Below are positions 1 through 15,500 of a DNA stretch of 64,000 bases, in pieces. The translations under genes were made by a program, and so were the position numbers. Every line of letters begins with the position of its first letter. The stretch's first letter is position 1. This stretch comes from Melanocharis versteri. Taxonomy: Eukaryota > Chordata > Aves > Passeriformes > Melanocharitidae. The notes under the pieces were generated by a model that had not been told where the DNA came from, did not search any database, and saw only the letters and a program-made list of their open reading frames with translations. Where the stretch lies: the NCBI GenBank assembly GCA_013397845.1, contig VZTG01004599.1:752624-816623 (forward strand). The letters run 5' to 3'.

Positions 1-324
1 CAATTTCAATGCTACAACAGATTATTGCTAATTTGGTGGTGTATTAAGCTAAGTTCATGCAGTGAAAAATAGTTTAACTCTCTTCTGTATCATAATATAA
101 ATATTTCAAGTAAATTTCGAAGTTTTTTTTTAAACTTTGAGACTTTTTTTCAGGGAAAAAAGAAGTGCTACAAAGTCTTTAGCAAAGGTGGGGTTTTTTT
201 GCTTGATGCAAAATATTTGCTCAAAATGTTAAAAGGACTTGCTCTAAAGAAAAACCAACCAAACAGCAAACCCCAGAAATGCCAACTACATAATGATATA
301 CAAATACTCCCTTTAAAATTTCTG

Positions 325-546
325 TTTTCATGATGCCAAACAAGTTCTTCACCCAGAGGGTGGTTGAGCACTGGAATAGGTTCTCCAGGGAAGTGGTCAC
401 AGCACCAAGCCTGACAGAGTTCAAGAGGTGTTTGGACAATGCTCTCAGACACGTGGTGTGATTTTTGGGGTGTCCTGTACAGGGCCAGGAGCTGGACTCC
501 ATGATTCTGATGTGTCCCTTCCAACTCAGCATATTCTGTGATCTGT
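325..546 (+). repeat. CR1 LINE fragment, 3' portion
   Basis: It contains the familiar CR1 open-reading-frame end and tail wording: ttcttcacccagagggtggt, gagcactggaataggttctc, ggagctggactccatgattc, and cccttccaactcagcatatt. It encodes the usual C-terminal reverse-transcriptase tail but with disruptions. CR1 is the dominant avian LINE. The copy is 5'-truncated. Confidence 0.85.
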
Positions 547-3500
547 GAAACGTTTGAAAGGATGGTATGGTTGGAAAGTAGATTGGTTGTGAATACAACA
601 TTTACAAAGAAATTAAGCAACACGTATGCAGGAATAATATAATATCATACGTGCTTTAATCCACTTTTGCCATTGCTTAAACAAAATAGGAGATCATAAT
701 TCCAGCCTGCTCACAACAGTGAAACCTTTCTGGCCCCAATTTATGGCACTCCGTAGCTCTCTACAATCTCAGGTGTAAACACACCTGTAATGACTGTTTT
801 ATAATCTGCCTATCTGGGACAAACACCAAAGTGAAAACTCAACAAATAACATACTTCAGAATATCAATGGGAAGGAAGTCCTTCTCATCAGAGCACACAG
901 CGGATCAATCAATGTAAACATAAATTTCAAACATAACCCAGTTGCCCAAAACCAAAACAGTATTTCACCACACTTCACAGCAGCTACTGAAATGTTTCGT
1001 AGAAGGGCTGAACTTGAGGGCTGTTACCACCTGGTTACTCCTGCTCTGTGAGCATAAGAACACAGACCCAGACCCTCTGTTGATGCCACTGATATTTCCT
1101 GAACCTTCCTCAGTCCCACCCTACAATCTCTTGCCCGTTACTACTGGCCACTACAGGTGGGAAGCGAAACATAAAGAGACAGGAAACTGGAAATCTGGAT
1201 AGTGCAAGATTTTCTAGTCTTCAGAGAGAGAATAAGTAGTGTCTCCAGGGTTAATTTGATATGAATTATATTGACTGAATAACAAAGTTAATGGAAAAAA
1301 AATCAAAGGGTTCAGCTTTCTAGTGTGGTTAGGGCTTTAATTGCATTTTCATCTTTCTAATTTTATTTTTAGCAGGAAAACTGTCATATTTGAAGGAGAA
1401 TCAGCCTTGGGGCTCTTTCTTCTCTGCTGCATCTTTATATTTTATGCAGGTTAATGAGGTGTGCCTCTACTAACCTTGATTGTAAAAGGGTTAGGGAACT
1501 AACCTGCCAGCTACACACCTAGAACTCTTTAGCAGAATCTAGTGATGTTTTAGGAACATCCTAATGCTTTTTGCCCTTGATCAACAGGTTTTTTTAACAC
1601 TAAAATATGTCTTTGTTAAGATAAGTTTTCTTAGGTGCACATGAGCATACCACTCCAAAGAAGTTTTTAAGTCCTGAAGGACTCTTCAGCTTCATCTGGG
1701 TACAAGTTTGCTTTGCTATCTGCTTTATTTAGCTTTCATATCCTACCCCAGAGAAAGCTGCCTTTTAGTTTGTTGAAGTACCTAATGAATATAAAAGAAT
1801 TTTTGACCCTAAGGAAAGAAAACTTGCAGAGTTCAGTGTACTTTATGTTGCACGACATTAAAGAAGGGTGTATGAATAAACATGCTGTGCACTAGCTCTG
1901 TAGTGCTCCTGTTACAACTGATTGCAGCCTTCTTCCTGCCCGGCTCTGCTGTTTCAGGTTGCAGAGAAAACCAGCACATTTTGAATGTCTAGCCAATCTG
2001 CCACTTCATCTTTGGTTTCTGCACACGAAAGAGAACAAAAACTGACATATATTTGTAAAGACACAATTTACCCTGAAGTGCATGTTTGCTCGTTGGCTTT
2101 ATCTGAGCCACTGGAAAACTGTGCATGTTGGAGAAGGCATTCCTCTCACTTCACTGAGCCGCAGCCACACAACAAGAAAAGCCTCAAAGCAGAGAAGGAG
2201 AGGCATCTGCCAATGCAATTGCAATCAGCAGCTCCTCTGGTGCCCTGAGGAAACTAAAACACGGTGTCTGTCTAAAGTAGAACAGAGGCTGCTATTTCTT
2301 GCAGGATTTGTGTTCAGTACTAACAGCATCTAAGCACGTTACAGTAAGGAGTGACAATTACTTCTGCAGACTTCAAGAATGAGCATTTTCATAGTGCACA
2401 ATGATGAAAGTGGGATTAAGCAGCTAGAATTTCAGCTGGACATCTGTGAGTCATTTGTAGTGGTGGGATTAACAGGACAGAACCACCCCTCAGAGATTAG
2501 TCCGTGCAAACCAGTAAAAACGGAACCTGACACACAACAATCCTGCCAGACAAGAATTCACTTGTCCCTGCATAGACAGACTGTAGGAATTGAGGGCCTT
2601 CCTAGTCTATATTTCTATGATTGACAGCCTTACTGTTTGCCACCATGTAGGGACAGTTTTGCTATATGAAGATATTTAAGAATATTCTTTTTTAACTGGT
2701 CAAAACCATTCACATTATTATCAACTCTTTGGTCTGTCATGACTGATACGTAATGTCATCTCTATTGGTTATCTTTCTTGTTCTGTGATTTCGAGGGAAG
2801 TGGCCTCACTTATTTCTTTTTCCTTTTGTTTGTCAGAGTCTAGAATTTTTCAAGGGTTTTGGAAATAGGCTTCTCCTCTTCTATTCTGTTCTCTTTAGAA
2901 AGCTTCCCTATATGCTGGAACACATTTCTGATATTTTCTTTTGTTGCTTGAGTTTCCACCTTTCTAAAAATTTGCATATTTTAATATATTATACATTTTA
3001 TTCTATGCAGTCTTAGGAGCTACAACTTCAAACATTTGTTATTTACACATGCATTTGTTTCATATGCTTCCTCAGCGAGGCCAACTGTAGTAAGCCTGAA
3101 TGAAAGCAAAATATTCAGTTTTTCCCACTGATCTGGCACTATGAGTGTTTCTTCTACTGCACCAATATTTTCTGGGATCATGGTGGCTTGAATACTGATC
3201 TCCTACTTTGTCCAAAACTGTCCATTACTCCCCTGAGTTTCCTCATCTGCAGCAATACTGCTGTCATTCTTTGTTCATGCTGTGAGCATAAATTGTCACG
3301 ACTTACTATAAGCTGTTCATGCATTTGCTTCACTTTTTCAAGCAGAAAGCATCTCTTCAGCTTGTGGTATTTTTCACAAGAAGCACAATTTACTGGCTGA
3401 TTTCTGTCTTCAGCTTCTCTTTGCCTGTTAGCTTAGGATCTTGCAATTTCTTATCTGAGCTCTGCCTGTTACCTCCCTAAAATGACCAGAATGTCTCACC

Positions 3501-6500
3501 AGCATCAATAATTTGCATATTCATGTATGTTTTCAACTTCTTTTTATATTCTTTCATATACATCACTTATACATCTTTGTAAAGCATGTAGTACTCTGTG
3601 CAGCTCAATAATACAGTCTCACAAAGGCATATTTTACCAGAATTAATGGAAAACTAATGGAAAAACCAGGCACTTTCCAAAACAACTGTTATCAAAATTA
3701 TTTTCAGACTGCCCATTAATTTTTTTTTGCAAGAATAACAGGCTCAAATATTTTTCAGTTATTCTCCATAGGTTTCCAGGTTTTAGATGCGATGCTGATT
3801 ATATCCACTCTCCTCTTTTGTGCAGAAACTTTTCTCCATCAGTGACTACCAGAGAGCTGAGTTTAAAAACATCCACTTCATTCATTGCCTATGTTGTATC
3901 AATGTGCTTGCGTTGCATCGGATGAACATCTATACAACAATCGATTCAAATGTCTTGTGCAAGAGGCTCTTTCTATTGAGTTTAAATCCCATGGCTCCTG
4001 CACTGCTATCTGCTGGGGAAAACAAAAAAGGAAAAAAAAAAGGAAAACAAAAGGGAACTGTGCTATAAATCTTCTTGCAAATTTGCTTTGAACATAAGTT
4101 CAACCAGAGGAAGCAAAAATTCTTAATTCTACTTTTCATGTTCATAATTGCATCTTCCAAGATGGGTATTTTCATGGGAATGAGTGTGATTTTATTTCTT
4201 GTGCTAGCCAGGAACAGGTCTTGGTGAGAATCTCTTTCAGTCCAACATCTGAAGCCTTGCTAATTTCTCACTTTGCAATAGTATATGAGAGTCATCTCCT
4301 GTCTTCAGCTTGCTCTCAATTCTCTTGCTCTCAGTTCCAGCTCAATAAAAGAAATTTTGTGATTCTGCGAAGAGTGTAAATTTTGAATTTTGCCAGCTGT
4401 GATGGCTTATTGTAACAACAGTTTTGCTGTGCAAAATAGTTACCTTTCTTGAAAACAGTTTTTCCCAATATTCTGCCGAAATTCATAGCAAAGCCATAAT
4501 TCCATAGCCGTAACAATGAAACTAGTTTGCTTCTATGTAATAGAATAACAAGACTATTATAGAGTACTGTGTTATTACAAAAAAAACATCCAAACCAACC
4601 AACCAAACAAGGACATCAACCATCACCTTACTTGACTTTCATAATCTCTGGCATTAACTTCTTTAAATGAAAAAAACTTGGAAAAATTCATTGATGGCTG
4701 TCCCCATCACAACAGTGGCATCGTTTGACTCACAGATTTGTTCCCCTTTTAGTTAGTAGCAAACCAGTTCAATCAGCAAATAAGATGAGCTTTCTCAGGG
4801 CACCAGAGAACCTTCCTCCCTCATACAGCTCTTCTATTCTCATTATCAACTCAGTTTAGACTTACCCCTCAAAACAGGCTGTACCTTTTTGCTTGTGCTC
4901 AGAATTGCAGGCCAAAAATGCACACTTGACTCAATTATTCCATATGCAAGTATCACCTTGAGGTTAACTCCTGGTCCACAAGAAGTGGCAGAGGTCTGAG
5001 CACCTTAGGCAGAGCCAAAGTTCCACATGCAGGTGTGCGGCAAAAATACATTTAATTTTTCTGAAACCCCCTCATTTGAGGCTTTTCACGGGCAATGTTC
5101 CACATTTAGGAGATTTTAACTGGTCTGAAAATATTGGTGCATCTTGTATTATCTTCTTGAAGCTTGGGTTTGTCAGAAAAATATGGAAATTAATGATGCT
5201 TGAAATACAAAATTTGGTAAAAGTTTATGAACAGAAGGTTGCATGGACAATCGTATTAAATCTAGATGAACTCTCCTTGGGTGAACATTGAAAAAATTTA
5301 TTAGGTTTGTTAGAGAAATTTCAAACCTTGTTTCCTTAACACTAAAATAGAAAAGCATCACAAATGTGCAAAAAGACAGATCCTTATCAATACACAAACA
5401 CTGCACTCTCATTAGTTTTCATTTGCAAAGGTAATGAAGCAGAAAACACCAGCAGTTTGGAATTTACAACCCGAAGAAGATCGGTAAATAAAAGCAACAG
5501 ACTATCCCAATATCCCTGAATCCTGCCATTTAAAGTCTCTTCTGGAGGACTTAACAGGCAATATATATCAGTTTTAGAAAAGTGGCATCTAAATCAGGAG
5601 GAACACACAGAATCAAGTAGGCTGATGGAAATCTATCTTTTAACTTGATGGCAGTAATGCCTGCAGAATTTGGAGAGATTTATGCCAGGGCTCAAGGAAT
5701 ATAATATTCCTCTTGAATTAACTAATTTTTGCAATCAGTGTGCTGTGAGTGGTACACAGATGCCAGGAAAGATTTGTGGCCTGCCTGAAGTACCAATTAT
5801 CTTCCATTTTCTACAGTAAAAGTGTCTGGAAATGTGAGTGATAGCAGTACATTTCACACATCACTAATGATGGGATTAAATGTAAGCTCTATCATGTCTA
5901 GTAACAATTTTTGTAAATAACATAAAATAAAATACAGAAAGGAAATAATTGGAATTTGTGCAAGAAAAGTTAATTTAGTATTTTTTTTCTTCTAATGATA
6001 TTTCCCATTGCAACTGACTTTTCAACCTTAGATGCTACTAGAAAAGAGTACTATTAGGAGAGGCTAATTTTGTTCAAATAACGGGTAGCCCAAGAAAGGG
6101 TAATCTAAAACCAGCCCGATGTGAACTAAAAATTCTATCTAAACTACTGCTTTGAAGTTAATCAGATCTCACTCTTGGCATGTACCATGGAAAGTCTTGA
6201 ACTTCCTGTGACCAGTCTTGTGTTCCAGACACTTGCAAGTCCCAGGTGACGGCTATGGGACTCTCCCATATGATTCTGACTCGTTCACTCATCCACTAAT
6301 CACAGTGGAAGGAAATCCTGGTTCCCACATACAAATGATGGCGTCTTTCCTGACAGGCTTAACTGACCAAACTGTTTGAATAACTCTGTCTAGAACACTG
6401 ATTTCTTAAGTACTTTAGAAATATTTTTTTTCAAACTGAGCAAAAGTTACAGGTATTTGAGTGAAAAAATAATAAATAAAATCACTCTTTTTTTCCCATT

Positions 6501-9500
6501 TAAAGAAAACATGCTCTATGCCTAAAAAATGAAGGTTCAAAGGTTGAAGCCAAAATGTAGGTCAGACTTAAAAATGGCATGGGATTAATCATCTCTGAGG
6601 CACAGAGAATAAGCTCATATTACTTAGAGTATTTGAGGAGCTGGGAGCATTTGGGAATTGTCTCTGGGGCACACCCGAAAGAGAAATTTAGTAAGGTCTT
6701 TAAATATGCTCCTGAGAATCAATGGGCCATAGGGGAATGCATCAGAAATGCCCATCGGTCCCAAGAAGAAATTTTCAAGGCCTAACACACATAAACACAC
6801 GGTCACAGAGGAGAAGCTTATTTTAGAAAGTGTGTGATTCCACAAGTCAGTTTTGTGTATTTGTCAGCAGTGAGATGGTTCTAGCTTTGCCTACGACAAT
6901 TGGAATTTTTATGTACACAGGGGACTATTTTATTTTCTAAAAAATCTGTAAATGCAGAATCTGTGTTGGAGTTTTAGCCTGATTAGTGTCATCAAATATC
7001 AAAGATGTTCATGTACATGTACACAGCTCGCTGCACTACATGCCCCCTAGTTTCTAATTTTCAGTATTTCTGTCTTTTGTTGCACATTTTTTGGCTCAGC
7101 TGCTTGTAAATTGCTACAAGATGTCCCCAGCCAGACATGAAGCTGTAGGGAAACACCTGGGGGGAGAAAAGAATAGAACCACAGCTGTGAGGTCTTGTTT
7201 ACAGGCAACATCCCTATGCACACTATTGAGTGCTAACTTATAGTTACACAAATAATATTTTTTTCTCCGTTTTAAATAAAATACAATGTTTATGATTTAA
7301 AACAGTGCAGCAATACAACTTTTATCTTGATAATTGCCCTGTGCCCCCCTACTAGGCTCAGGCAAGCAGATTCCATGCTTCAGCAGTCAGAGGAGTCCTC
7401 TGCTCAGAGGAAACCTTGGAATGGGCAGAGGTATGAAGTTGGAATCCCAAGGGGATTGTGATCTCGCTTGCATCTCACTTCTTTGCCACCTGCATTGTCT
7501 TTGGAGGTTACTGAGACATAGGAGCAGGTTTAACAGCTTAGAGGCAGAATTTGGTATCTGAATATCCTGAGGAGAGGAAAGCACCTTTCCCTGGACTATG
7601 CTACTGGAAGTAATTCCATAAGCCAGCTTGACAAAAGAAACAATGATCCAAAAATCCACACAATAGATCAGTGGTCCAACTACTGTAAGATGAAGTGAAA
7701 ATGATAGAAAAGCCTACACCTGATGTTCACTGGATACACTGTCCAGCTGGCATAAACTGAGTGTTAAAGGGAGAATGCTCAGGCAGCGGCTTCTCCTTTA
7801 ACACTGGGGATCATGGATAGGAATTGATAACCTTTTTAAAAGGAAATTATTTGAAGAGCCAGGGCTTAACTTAATAAGACCCTAACCCCAGTTTCAGCTG
7901 ACCCTTGCTTAAAGACAAGAGGATATAAATAACTCAGATAATATGTTAAATGCATTTTCAGTCCTGATGGCACTACTTACAGGCCAAAAGTGACATAAGG
8001 AAAAAAAATAAGTAAGTAAAAATGATAAGTAAGTAAAATACCTTTCTCAGGTTCTCAGTGGGTGACTGTACATCTTGAGGTCAGTTTAAAGGACGGTGTG
8101 GACCCAGCTGACATCCTGCACCCATGCTAGATTGCAGTTAACAGTCTCTTAAGTAGCTCTCCTTTTGCAGCTGTTACCTGATTTAACCTTCCTCAAATGT
8201 AAAAAAAAAAAAAAAAACCAAGGAGAAAAAGGAAAATGCCTCTTCAGGAAGGTGTTGCAAAAGTTTTATTTGTTGTGACAACCTGACACTATCGAGACAG
8301 TGAGAAGTGAAAATGTGGTAGAAAGTGTGGCCCAACAGGCCATCACATGCTTTAAGCAGTGCAGGAGGAAAACCCTGCTGCTGACAATATCAAGCGTTTA
8401 ACAGAAAAATAATGAAGAATTAAATTTGATGGAACACAAGTTCCATCCAGGAAAGAAGGTCAGCAGAAACACTCAGAAATATCAGTGTCTGAAGGAGATC
8501 GAGCATGTTCGGCAGGGGACAGTATTTCCCACTCTGTTGATACAATCAAGTTCTGTGTGCTGACAGAGGTGGAAGAAGAAAGATTAGATCTTTCTCTCCT
8601 GTGAATGCTCTGAAGTCGCTTATGGCAGAGCTGACTCTGTAGCAATTATAGCCACTCCGAGCTAATATAAGTTACAGGCAGCAAAGAACCACGAGCAGAG
8701 GCTGTACAGGCACTGCACACCTGGACACCACAGTGAGCTCTGCTCTGACTCACCTTCAGCATCTCAACATCCCCTAGGTACAGGCCACAGCCAGTCTGGG
8801 GAGACAAACTAACATCACAAAGGGGCTAGTAACACCTCTCTTTCCTATGTGATGGCCCTGAATGTGCCAGCTTAGGTTTTAGACCTCCTGGTTTTACATG
8901 TCTCAAGGCAGAAGAGCACAATCCCTTACTCCTAGATCAAGATCTGTTCTTCTGTATTTGGCATGACACTCTTGTGCTGCTCTGTATGTAAGCTGTTATT
9001 CAAGAATATTGCAGAGCACCAGATCAAAATTCCCCTTGGCCTAACACCTTCTGTCCTGCAAAGCACAGTGGGAGCTGGCATAGGAATGGTGAAAGCACAA
9101 GGAAACAAGGGAAGTGTGCAGTGACCCTTCACTACAGAGCTCCTTTGCCCTCAGTTCTCTGTGTCTAAGCTGGTGTGCAACTGCTGAATTTCCCTCCCAG
9201 GCCCATGGGCCCCAAACACACCACAGCTTTGCCAGCACCTGGGAAGGCAGGAGGGGCAATGCTGCCAGCAAGAAAGGAAAGGAGGACAGCTTCCTTCCAG
9301 CTTTGGCCCTTCCTTCTTCTGTGTCTGGGGTGAACGGGCTTGGAGCTTGAGGAGAAACTGAGACACAGATAAACTGGGAAATACTGTGGGAAGCCAGGGA
9401 TGTCCTGCACAAGGCTTCATACAAAAGACGCAAGACTAATATAATTCATACTCTAGTAGCTCTGCTGGCTCTATTAATGTGGAATGTACTGGATATCACA

Positions 9501-12500
9501 CACTTCTGCAATTATTACACTGTATTGCTGGTTTCCACTCATTGCTTCTGAAGTGGCGGAAAATTTCTTAGAATACAAAATATGTAACCAACAGTTCTGC
9601 GTATGTAGATCTCATCAGGATATAGTGATTTAAGTTATTTTGAATTAAAGAAACTATTTTGAGTCCGCTGCCTGCTGTATAGGCAGGCTGTGACCATTTT
9701 TCTTGCCAAGATATTCTATTGTTGGCTTTTTCTTAACCTGAGCCTGCCTTTTGAAAGGATTTTATTCACCTTGAGCCTGAGTTATCAAAAAATCATATTG
9801 CTGTAAGTATATAACTGCTACCAGAAAATGCAGAAAAAAATGTAAGAGTTTTATGGCACCGCACTGAGTCCCCAAGCACACACAGTTCTGGAGACAAATC
9901 AAGCCAGGGATACAGACAAGCTTTGAAAAAAGAGAGGAATCACAGAAAAAGAGAATAAAGAAGTTATAGGAGCTTGCAAAACACTTAGGGAGAAGAGAGG
10001 AAAGTGAGAAAACAGATACTGTGTAGTCCACAAGGTTTTGTATGGCTTTTGCTCATTCTTGCCTTTGTTATCTTGTATTAACCTCAACACCTTTTAAAGA
10101 CTTTAAGGAAGAAGACGATGACACAGTTTCTGTGGAACAAGGCAGGCTGGAGGCAGTTAGATACTGCAAAGCTGGGGTAATTTAATGGCACGTCTCCTAG
10201 GGACTAGGACTTTCTCAGTCCTATAATAATCCTCAAACCAGTACAAGTGCATCTATGCATATTTAGTTCAATCCTTATTTCACAATTTCACATTCTTCCA
10301 AAGTCATATTAGCTAAAGTAATCTAGAGATGCAGTCTACCCAGAATACCATTTCTGGTACAGAAATGTAGCATGTTTTTGATCTAAAAATTATTTTCTGC
10401 CTTGAGAAGCACTTCCCCACCTCATACTGCATTTGTACCTAAAGCTACCGGATGCACCTGAACAGAAAAGTATTGATGACATGAGCTGGGTCCATGCTTC
10501 AGAGAATTGGTGTTGTTCCAAATTACATTGCAAGACAATGGCCCAGGGATTTTTGGATCATGTATGTGATGATCTAGTATAAGTGCCATGTCATTCTTTC
10601 ACGTCTTTAGCAACACTGGGATCAGAAGGGCCTTTTCCAAGGAACTAGTTGATTTTTACTTCTTTTCGGCTATAAGCGGCATTCTGACAATGTGAGAACT
10701 CCACAGCCTATTCCTGTGTGGAGGAATTATAGGACTGAATGAACTTCTAGTGCAAAACAACTAAATCATTTCAAAAGGCTGGGCTCTCTGAAGAAAGTCA
10801 GTGGAATTAAAGTCCTTACCACCTCCTATTTGTTCTGTTCATGGGGAAAGAGAACAAAGTATCATCATACAATCTCTGCCGCTAACCAATATGGAATACT
10901 TTTGAAATTCAGTCTTTCCAAGCAAGAAGGAAATTACCATATATTGAAAACAAGGGAAGAAAGGTGCAAACTATATTAAATGCCTTTTACTGGAACTTTT
11001 TACAATCAGTTTTTAAGCATTTTCCTATTGGAAGGAGAGGAGGCTATTCAATCAAACTGCAGGAAAGTATCCATGTGAAGTATTGAGGGAATAATCGTTT
11101 AAGACCTGTTTTGTTGGGGAAGCAGAATTGCATTCAGTGATCAGAAAGCATTAATTTGGATATTTGAGCTAGTGAACTACTGTGAGTTTCTTTAGATTAT
11201 GATAATCCATTAACAGAGTCTGACAGGCAAGTGCTAGCTTTTTCCCTGCCCTTATTATCCAGAAAACATAATCTGGGTACAGTCTTTTACTTATCCTGAT
11301 AGTTGTTAGTAATGAACAGGTCTCAGTTTGTTTCACCTTCACACTTTGAAAAATAGAACATGCATACCCAGGCTACCTGGAGGAAAATACAGATCCTGTA
11401 ATCTGCTATGTAACCTGGGTTTCCTCTTCAATATTTTCTAGGTTCTGTATGTTAATTTTCCAGCTATCAAGTTTAAATAAACTTAATTATTTTCCCACCT
11501 ACAGAGGGCTTCCAGACACCAAGGACAGGGTTTTAACAAGACCACTAATAGTTCACGACCAGCTGCAGGTAAACAACTGTTTACTCGCCATGCATTTCTC
11601 TCATAGATGTAAAGTGCAGCTTTCAAGTCGCTCTTACCTGCTTATCGACCAAGATCCTATCAATTCAGTTTATAAGCCTTCAGAGAGAGCCACATACCAC
11701 AGCACCACTTCCAGTTTGATTTTTAAAGATATTCTTATCAAAGTTTTGGTAAAGACTTAACCGCTGTTACTGAGAAAAGAAAAAAAACCAACAAAATAAC
11801 CAAACCCCAAACTTGCCGGTGGGAAAGCATAGAAATAACACTTGAATAATAACACTCTAGAGTTTCTTCTTTGCTTCTGCTTTGCTTTAAAGCAGACTTG
11901 TATCAGCTACATACTTGCATGTTTCTTTAGATCTAGTCTTGGCTTGCCTGTTTTCTTGACGAAGGGGAAAAGAGGAGAAAAGGTAGAAGTAACACTGTTT
12001 CTGAAATGTCACTTTCCCTATTCTGAAGAAAGCATATGTTCCAACTGTTACTTTTTGCAGAGAGATCAAGTGCATGATTTAGCTCCTTCACAGTTATCAT
12101 TTGTTATGAAAAGCTAATTGTTTGATTATGCTCTTTTTCTTTTTCAAACAGAGATTAAATAATTGCGAAGATAAGAATTAATATTTTTTTCTTAAAGAAT
12201 TCCTCTTTTCTGCCCTCTGCCCTGTCTGTACTGATGTGCAGATAATAAAGTCTTGGTTTACACAGTATCTGAAACAGACCATCATTGCATGAAGATCTGA
12301 AAACTGAATTAAATCTTCATCAAAATGAGGTTGTGGTAGTCCGTAGAAAATTTTATCTCAGATAGATTATCACTTTCCCTTCTCCAACTTAATTTATGGC
12401 CACACATTAAAGGCTACAATGCATACCAGCTTTTTGGTATGGATTTTACAAAGCAAGTGAACTGTTTTATTTCTGATTGTCAGTATCGACAAATGAGATC

Positions 12501-15500
12501 TGCTCTAGCACTCACAGTGCACAGAGTGTAGGCTGTATTTCTTCTGGGCATTTATGACCTTGGGTGGTTGAAGGCACCTTTCAGCCTCATGTCTGACTCT
12601 AATTAAAGGCTTCAGATCGAGTGAAATGCCAGAGCCCTTACAATTTCCCCTGGAAAACTACTTGGAAATGAGCAACAAACTCCAGCTTTTCAAACAGAGC
12701 AGGGGATGCCCACTCTCCGTGTCAAACTCAGCCAACACAGAATCCCAGATTTCAAATATTTCAATTATTTTCTGCTGGTTTTGGTACAAAACTAGGTCAA
12801 GAGACTTCATCAGGCTATACAAAGGTAAATTATTCTCATTCTTGCAGAACTGTATAATTTCGTTCTACTTTTAATATTTAACTGTGAAAGTTCATTTTAT
12901 TTATAATGTCTTAAATGCCTTACTACAGCATTCAGGATGAAAATGAGATGGTCTTTTGGACTGATAACAGTGCTACACTTTCCCCTTCCCTTCTTCCCTT
13001 CTCCCTGACCACTGCTGCTTTTTACCCTTTTCATTTTCCTCCCTGGAGCAATTTCCTGTCTAGGTTTCAAACACAATGTTTTTTCCCATTCATCTCTTCA
13101 ACAATTAGCCATTAAATGTTCAAGTTATAATTTTAATTAGCATTACTTCCAAAAGAGACAAATAGAGAACCATTGCATTCATATTTCAGGATTATTTCAC
13201 ATTGGACGCTTACTGCAGAAACCACCATAGTGTCAAAATCTGCTGTCAGTTCCGTTCAGGAAAGCTATCTGTCGAACTAGATGAACTAAAAACCACTTAA
13301 AGGTGGGGAGGAGGGGAGAACAGAAACAAAACCTTTGATACAGCAAGATTCAGACTTCTATCAGGGCACCTGACACAGCTGTTTCAGATTTTATTAAGCA
13401 CCTTTAAAGTGAACAGAACCACTGACACTGCTGAAGTTTTCTGTCCTTTCATTTTAATATTTCTTAATTTTTTCCCCCAAAAGTTCTTGTATTTATACTA
13501 TTTCTGAAAGAATCACTAATATCACCATCTGGAGCTCTCTAATCACTTTTTAAAATACAAAATTAAATAATAATAATAAAAAAATCCTTCCCAGTTTGTT
13601 ATTATGCCAAGCCTGCTCTTCAGCTCACTTAATCTCTCTCCTTCTCTAATGCTTTCCCACCTAAGTATTTATGAACAGTAAACGATTCTCCCTACAGTGT
13701 CTCCCTACAGGTAGGCTGTGCAAGCCAAGCTCTTTCAGGATCTAAGCCATGGAGGGGTAGCCTGAAGCAGTGCAGTGCGTTCACCTGGCTCAGCTCACCC
13801 ATACTTGCTTAGTCCTGCATATTTGCATTAGCACAGCAGTGTTCCTGTGCTAATTAGTGCTGCCACTCAGCACAGCTAAGTTGGCTGCAAGAAGATGCTG
13901 ACACCATCCTATTGCTTTTAAATTTAGAACTATAGCACAGCTACTCAGCTATCTGTGCAGCGCTGCGCTGCACAGTGCACACATCCTCCTACCATCTTCC
14001 TGTACAGCATGGTCACCTCCCCAGCCATACAACAATTCCTTCCTCGCACTTCTTCCTGTCTGGATCATCCCTTTTCAACATGGGGGACCATGGCTGTACT
14101 CTATTGAGCAGAGCCTTGCAAAATGGTATTGGTTCTTTCCTACCTCTGCTGGAAATACCAGACCTAATACACAGGAAGGATCAGGTCTACCGCCTCCGCA
14201 GTTGCCTAGTAGCCATCTTTCAGTAAACTGAGCAATATTCCTCAAACCTGAGGCTGTCAATATGGAAGAAAGAAGAGAAAAAAAGTCATCCATTGTTATA
14301 TCTTCCTCTTCTCTTTCCTTCCCTTCTCGCTACTTACAGAAACTGCCTCCTTTCTAGCAGTCACAGGAATAGCACAGCCTTGAGGTGGAGCCACTGGGGA
14401 CAAAAGAAGAAAAGGCAAGTGGGATTAAAAAAGGCAGTACAGCAATGGGCACTGTGGCAGCAACCCTCTGACAGGATAGGTGTGGGTTTTTTTCTCGTTC
14501 CTGTTTCTGCTCATTTTCAGGGATGACAAGACAAGGGGTAAATGGATAATATGGCTATATCAGCACCACAGCAGGACTAGACGCATCTTCCTAGGAGAGG
14601 GTGATGGGAAAGCTGCAGACAAAGGAGCCGTTCCACTGAGGTTATGCTGTGGAGACACTCAGGTGCAGAATTCGCCAATAGTGAGAAAAGAGCCCTGTGA
14701 GAGCAAGGAATGCCATAGTGCAGAGATGGCACAAGTCAGATTGAGAGGAAGCCTTCATCTGGGAGCAAGGATGGAGGGTTTGGGGATAGGATTCAGCCTG
14801 GTGAGACCATTGTTGTGTTTACTGCAGATTAGGACACAGGGAGCTTGGGATATGGAGACCCAGGCTACACAAATTGTCACAGAGCATGTAGAAATTATGA
14901 AAAGGCTGAACTAGTGTCTTTCTTCTCCTTGGTCATTTAACACGATGTAGTTAACAGCAGTAAATTCTGTCCTAGTCCTTGAACTCAAACCGTTGTACTT
15001 CATTTAAGCACACTCATTACAATGCTGTTATTTCCATTTCACCCAAATATCTCAGATGCCTTCCCTATTCAGTGGGCACACAGTACCTGTTTATTCCAAT
15101 CTAAGGTCGGAAACTGGCACTGCAAAACTAGAGGATAAGTTTTCAGAAGAATTTCCTCTTGATGGGAGGAATCACTACCAGCAGAATGAGCTACAAATAC
15201 ATTTTACTGAAAGCTGCCAGAAGAATAAGATATCAGAAAACGTGGTGGGTATGGCACCTGCACGGAACATAAGTCACACCAATTAGATTTGAAGCTGTGG
15301 TTTTCATCTTCCATGTAATTAACCTAGCCTCTATATTCTAGCAGCAGGCTATTAAATTGCCCTGAACTAGAGAATACTTAACTGTGTATATAAACCAAAA
15401 GAGTTCTAAAAGAAATACTTGATAAAAGGAAATCGACTTTTTTAACTAACTACTTTTTCCAGCAGAAAAAAAAAATCACATACAAAAAAACCACCTCCTC

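Noticed and set aside
9041..9433. Overlapping open frames on both strands
   Set aside because: Four mutually overlapping frames in a GC-richer patch with no domain or splice evidence; open only because stops are rare in GC-richer sequence.
14480..14914. Plus-strand open frame of 144 codons
   Set aside because: No recognisable motif or conserved pattern; it starts in a T-run and has no supporting signals.
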